NCBI GenBank assembly: GCA_030699055.1
Contig: JAUYKX010000293.1
Span: 1-6,024 of the forward strand
DNA length: 6,024 nucleotides
Reading direction: 5' to 3'
Origin: Candidatus Nanopelagicales bacterium
Lineage (GTDB): Bacteria; Actinomycetota; Actinomycetes; S36-B12; UBA10799
How positions within the stretch are numbered: position 1 is the first letter of the stretch; each line of letters begins with the position of its first letter. The notes beneath the pieces are model-generated. The model searched no databases. It saw only the letters and a program-made list of their open reading frames with translations, and was not told the origin of the DNA. A program made the translations under genes and the position numbers. Positions 5,285 to 6,024 of the stretch are shown here, one piece after another.

Positions 5285-5618
5285 CTGCCTCTTCTGTGCC
5301 ATCGGCTCCGGCGCCATTCCGGCGGCGATTGTGGCCGAGACGGATCGGGTGGCGGTGTTCCGCGACGTCAACCCGCAGGCGCCCGTGCATCTGCTGGCCA
5401 TCCCGAAGGCCCACTTCGGGTCGGTCGCCGAGTTGGCCGCTGTGGCCCCCGATCTCGTGTCGGATCTCATCACCGAGGGATCCGCGGCTGCGGTCGCCGA
5501 AGGGGCAACCAACGGTTATCGGATCGTGTTCAACACGGGACACGACGGCGGCCAGAGCGTTGGGCATGTTCACACTCACGTGCTGGGTGGCCGGCAGCTA
5601 ACCTGGCCGCCGGGATGA
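5277..5618 (+). CDS. HIT domain protein, HINT-type purine nucleotide phosphoramidase-like hydrolase
   Basis: This 113-residue protein is of full length for the HINT branch of the histidine-triad superfamily. It has a CxxC pair (C4, C7) that with His46 and a later His typically binds zinc, the segment VFRDVNPQAPVHLLAIPKAHF (27-47), FNTGHDGGQSVGH (85-97) with the conserved Asn86, and the triad H97-V-H99-T-H101-V-L. The middle His of the triad is the nucleophile in the family. HINT enzymes hydrolyse adenosine or guanosine 5'-phosphoramidates, including aminoacyl-adenylates; the natural substrate here is not known. The start GTG at 5277 overlaps the rsmE stop (5282-5284) by 8 nt, again a coupled arrangement. 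MTDCLFCAI is the usual family N-terminus. The phoH-like gene follows after 65 nt. Confidence 0.95.
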   Translation: MTDCLFCAIGSGAIPAAIVAETDRVAVFRDVNPQAPVHLLAIPKAHFGSVAELAAVAPDLVSDLITEGSAAAVAEGATNGYRIVFNTGHDGGQSVGHVHTHVLGGRQLTWPPG

Positions 5619-5683
5619 AGGCGGTCCAGTTGTCGACGATGCGTCAGGAGTCCGGTTGACGGGCAAGGATCGGGTGTTGATCG

Positions 5684-6024
5684 ATGACTGAAGAGCATTC
5701 AGGTGACGAAGATGCTGTGCGCGCCGTGGCGACCGTTGCCGTACCCCAAGCGATACCGATGGTTTCGGTGCTGGGGGTCGACGACGAGGTGTTGCGGGAG
5801 ATGGAAGCCCAGTTCGCCGCATTGGACATTCACGTCCGCGGCGACGCGATAACCATCAGCGGTCCGGTGAAGGAAGTCCGGCTAGGTGAAGAGCTGGTTG
5901 AGGAACTGATCATGGTGTTGCGTTCGGGGCATCCGGTCAATGCCGAATCGGTTCGGCGGGCGGTGGCTTTGCTGCGATCGGGAGCTGACCTGTCGCCGTC
6001 CCAGCTATTGACGGCGGGCATCCT
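5684..6024 (+). CDS. PhoH family protein (PhoH-like ATPase), N-terminal part, cut by window end
   Basis: From ATG 5684 the frame is open to the window edge (113 codons plus 2 nt). The segment IPMVSVLGVDDEVLREMEAQ (24-43) followed by LDIHVRGDAITISG (47-60) and VEELIMVLRSGHPV (72-85) is the typical N-terminal region that precedes the ATPase core in PhoH/YbeZ proteins. The Walker A and B motifs expected after about residue 130 lie outside the window, so the catalytic part is unseen. PhoH-like proteins are cytoplasmic P-loop ATPases linked to RNA metabolism; in YbeZ-type members they work with the endoribonuclease YbeY, whose gene usually follows. An in-frame TGA at 5678-5680 excludes earlier starts. 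The upstream signal is weak: AAGGAT at 5665-5670 is 13 nt away. The 65-nt gap after the HIT gene has no terminator, so cotranscription with the cluster is likely. Confidence 0.88.
   Translation, partial: MTEEHSGDEDAVRAVATVAVPQAIPMVSVLGVDDEVLREMEAQFAALDIHVRGDAITISGPVKEVRLGEELVEELIMVLRSGHPVNAESVRRAVALLRSGADLSPSQLLTAGI

Noticed and set aside
3886..5579. Several minus-strand frames of 110-285 codons opposite dnaJ, rsmE and the HIT gene
   Set aside because: All are antisense to genes with intact motifs, overlap one another in different frames and have low-complexity Arg/Pro/Ser composition.
5586..5611. 7-bp GC stem with 12-nt loop at the end of the HIT gene, considered as a terminator
   Set aside because: It lies inside the coding sequence, has a large loop and a G-T pair, and no T-tract follows.
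5619..5683. TTGACG at 5656-5661 considered as a -35 of a separate phoH promoter, and tiny ORFs (for example 5639-5659) in the gap
   Set aside because: No -10-like hexamer lies at 16-18 nt spacing. The tiny frames of 6-11 codons have no support.
1..6024. CRISPR arrays, tRNA/rRNA genes, insertion sequences, phage genes, toxin-antitoxin or secondary-metabolite genes
   Set aside because: I looked for each and saw no repeat-spacer arrays, tRNA-like cloverleaves, transposase motifs, terminal inverted repeats or related protein motifs. The region is conserved housekeeping DNA.

Overview
The window is GC-rich chromosomal DNA from an actinobacterium. Three things point there: the codon bias toward G/C at third positions, the use of GTG and TTG starts, and the gene order hrcA - dnaJ (dnaJ2 type) - rsmE - HIT protein - phoH, which resembles the heat-shock/RNA-metabolism cluster known from mycobacteria and streptomycetes. 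The genus cannot be told from the sequence. I see no sign of mobile DNA, phage, CRISPR, rRNA or tRNA genes.

Left part (1-2135), membrane proteins. The window opens inside a plus-strand gene for a multi-pass membrane protein, of which only the last ~140 residues are visible. It converges on two minus-strand genes: a PrsW-like intramembrane protease (stop near 1185) followed by an RDD-family membrane protein with a proline-rich N-terminus (565-1104). A long, nearly perfect hairpin (454-494) and a small 13-bp tandem repeat (503-549) fill the convergent gap.

Middle (2136-2273), a divergent promoter region. Both flanking genes have a TANNNT -10-like hexamer 6-8 nt from their ATG and no clear Shine-Dalgarno, so both may be transcribed as leaderless mRNAs. 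Several short palindromes lie between them. No CIRCE operator is visible ahead of hrcA.

Right part (2274-6024), one plus-strand cluster. hrcA encodes the heat-shock repressor. After 64 nt holding two small hairpins comes dnaJ, with a forced TTG start. rsmE (16S rRNA U1498 methyltransferase) overlaps dnaJ by 20 nt, and a HIT/HINT-type nucleotide hydrolase overlaps rsmE by 8 nt. After 65 nt comes the N-terminal third of a PhoH-like ATPase, cut by the window edge. The overlaps imply translational coupling, joining protein folding control (HrcA, DnaJ) with ribosome and RNA maintenance (RsmE, PhoH).

Overall this is mostly an ordinary conserved housekeeping region. I do not see a new multi-gene system. 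The points worth a second look are the paired leaderless promoters, the absence of CIRCE at hrcA, the inter-hairpin region before dnaJ, the Glu-Asp variant of the PrsW motif, and the hairpin-plus-repeat between the convergent genes.
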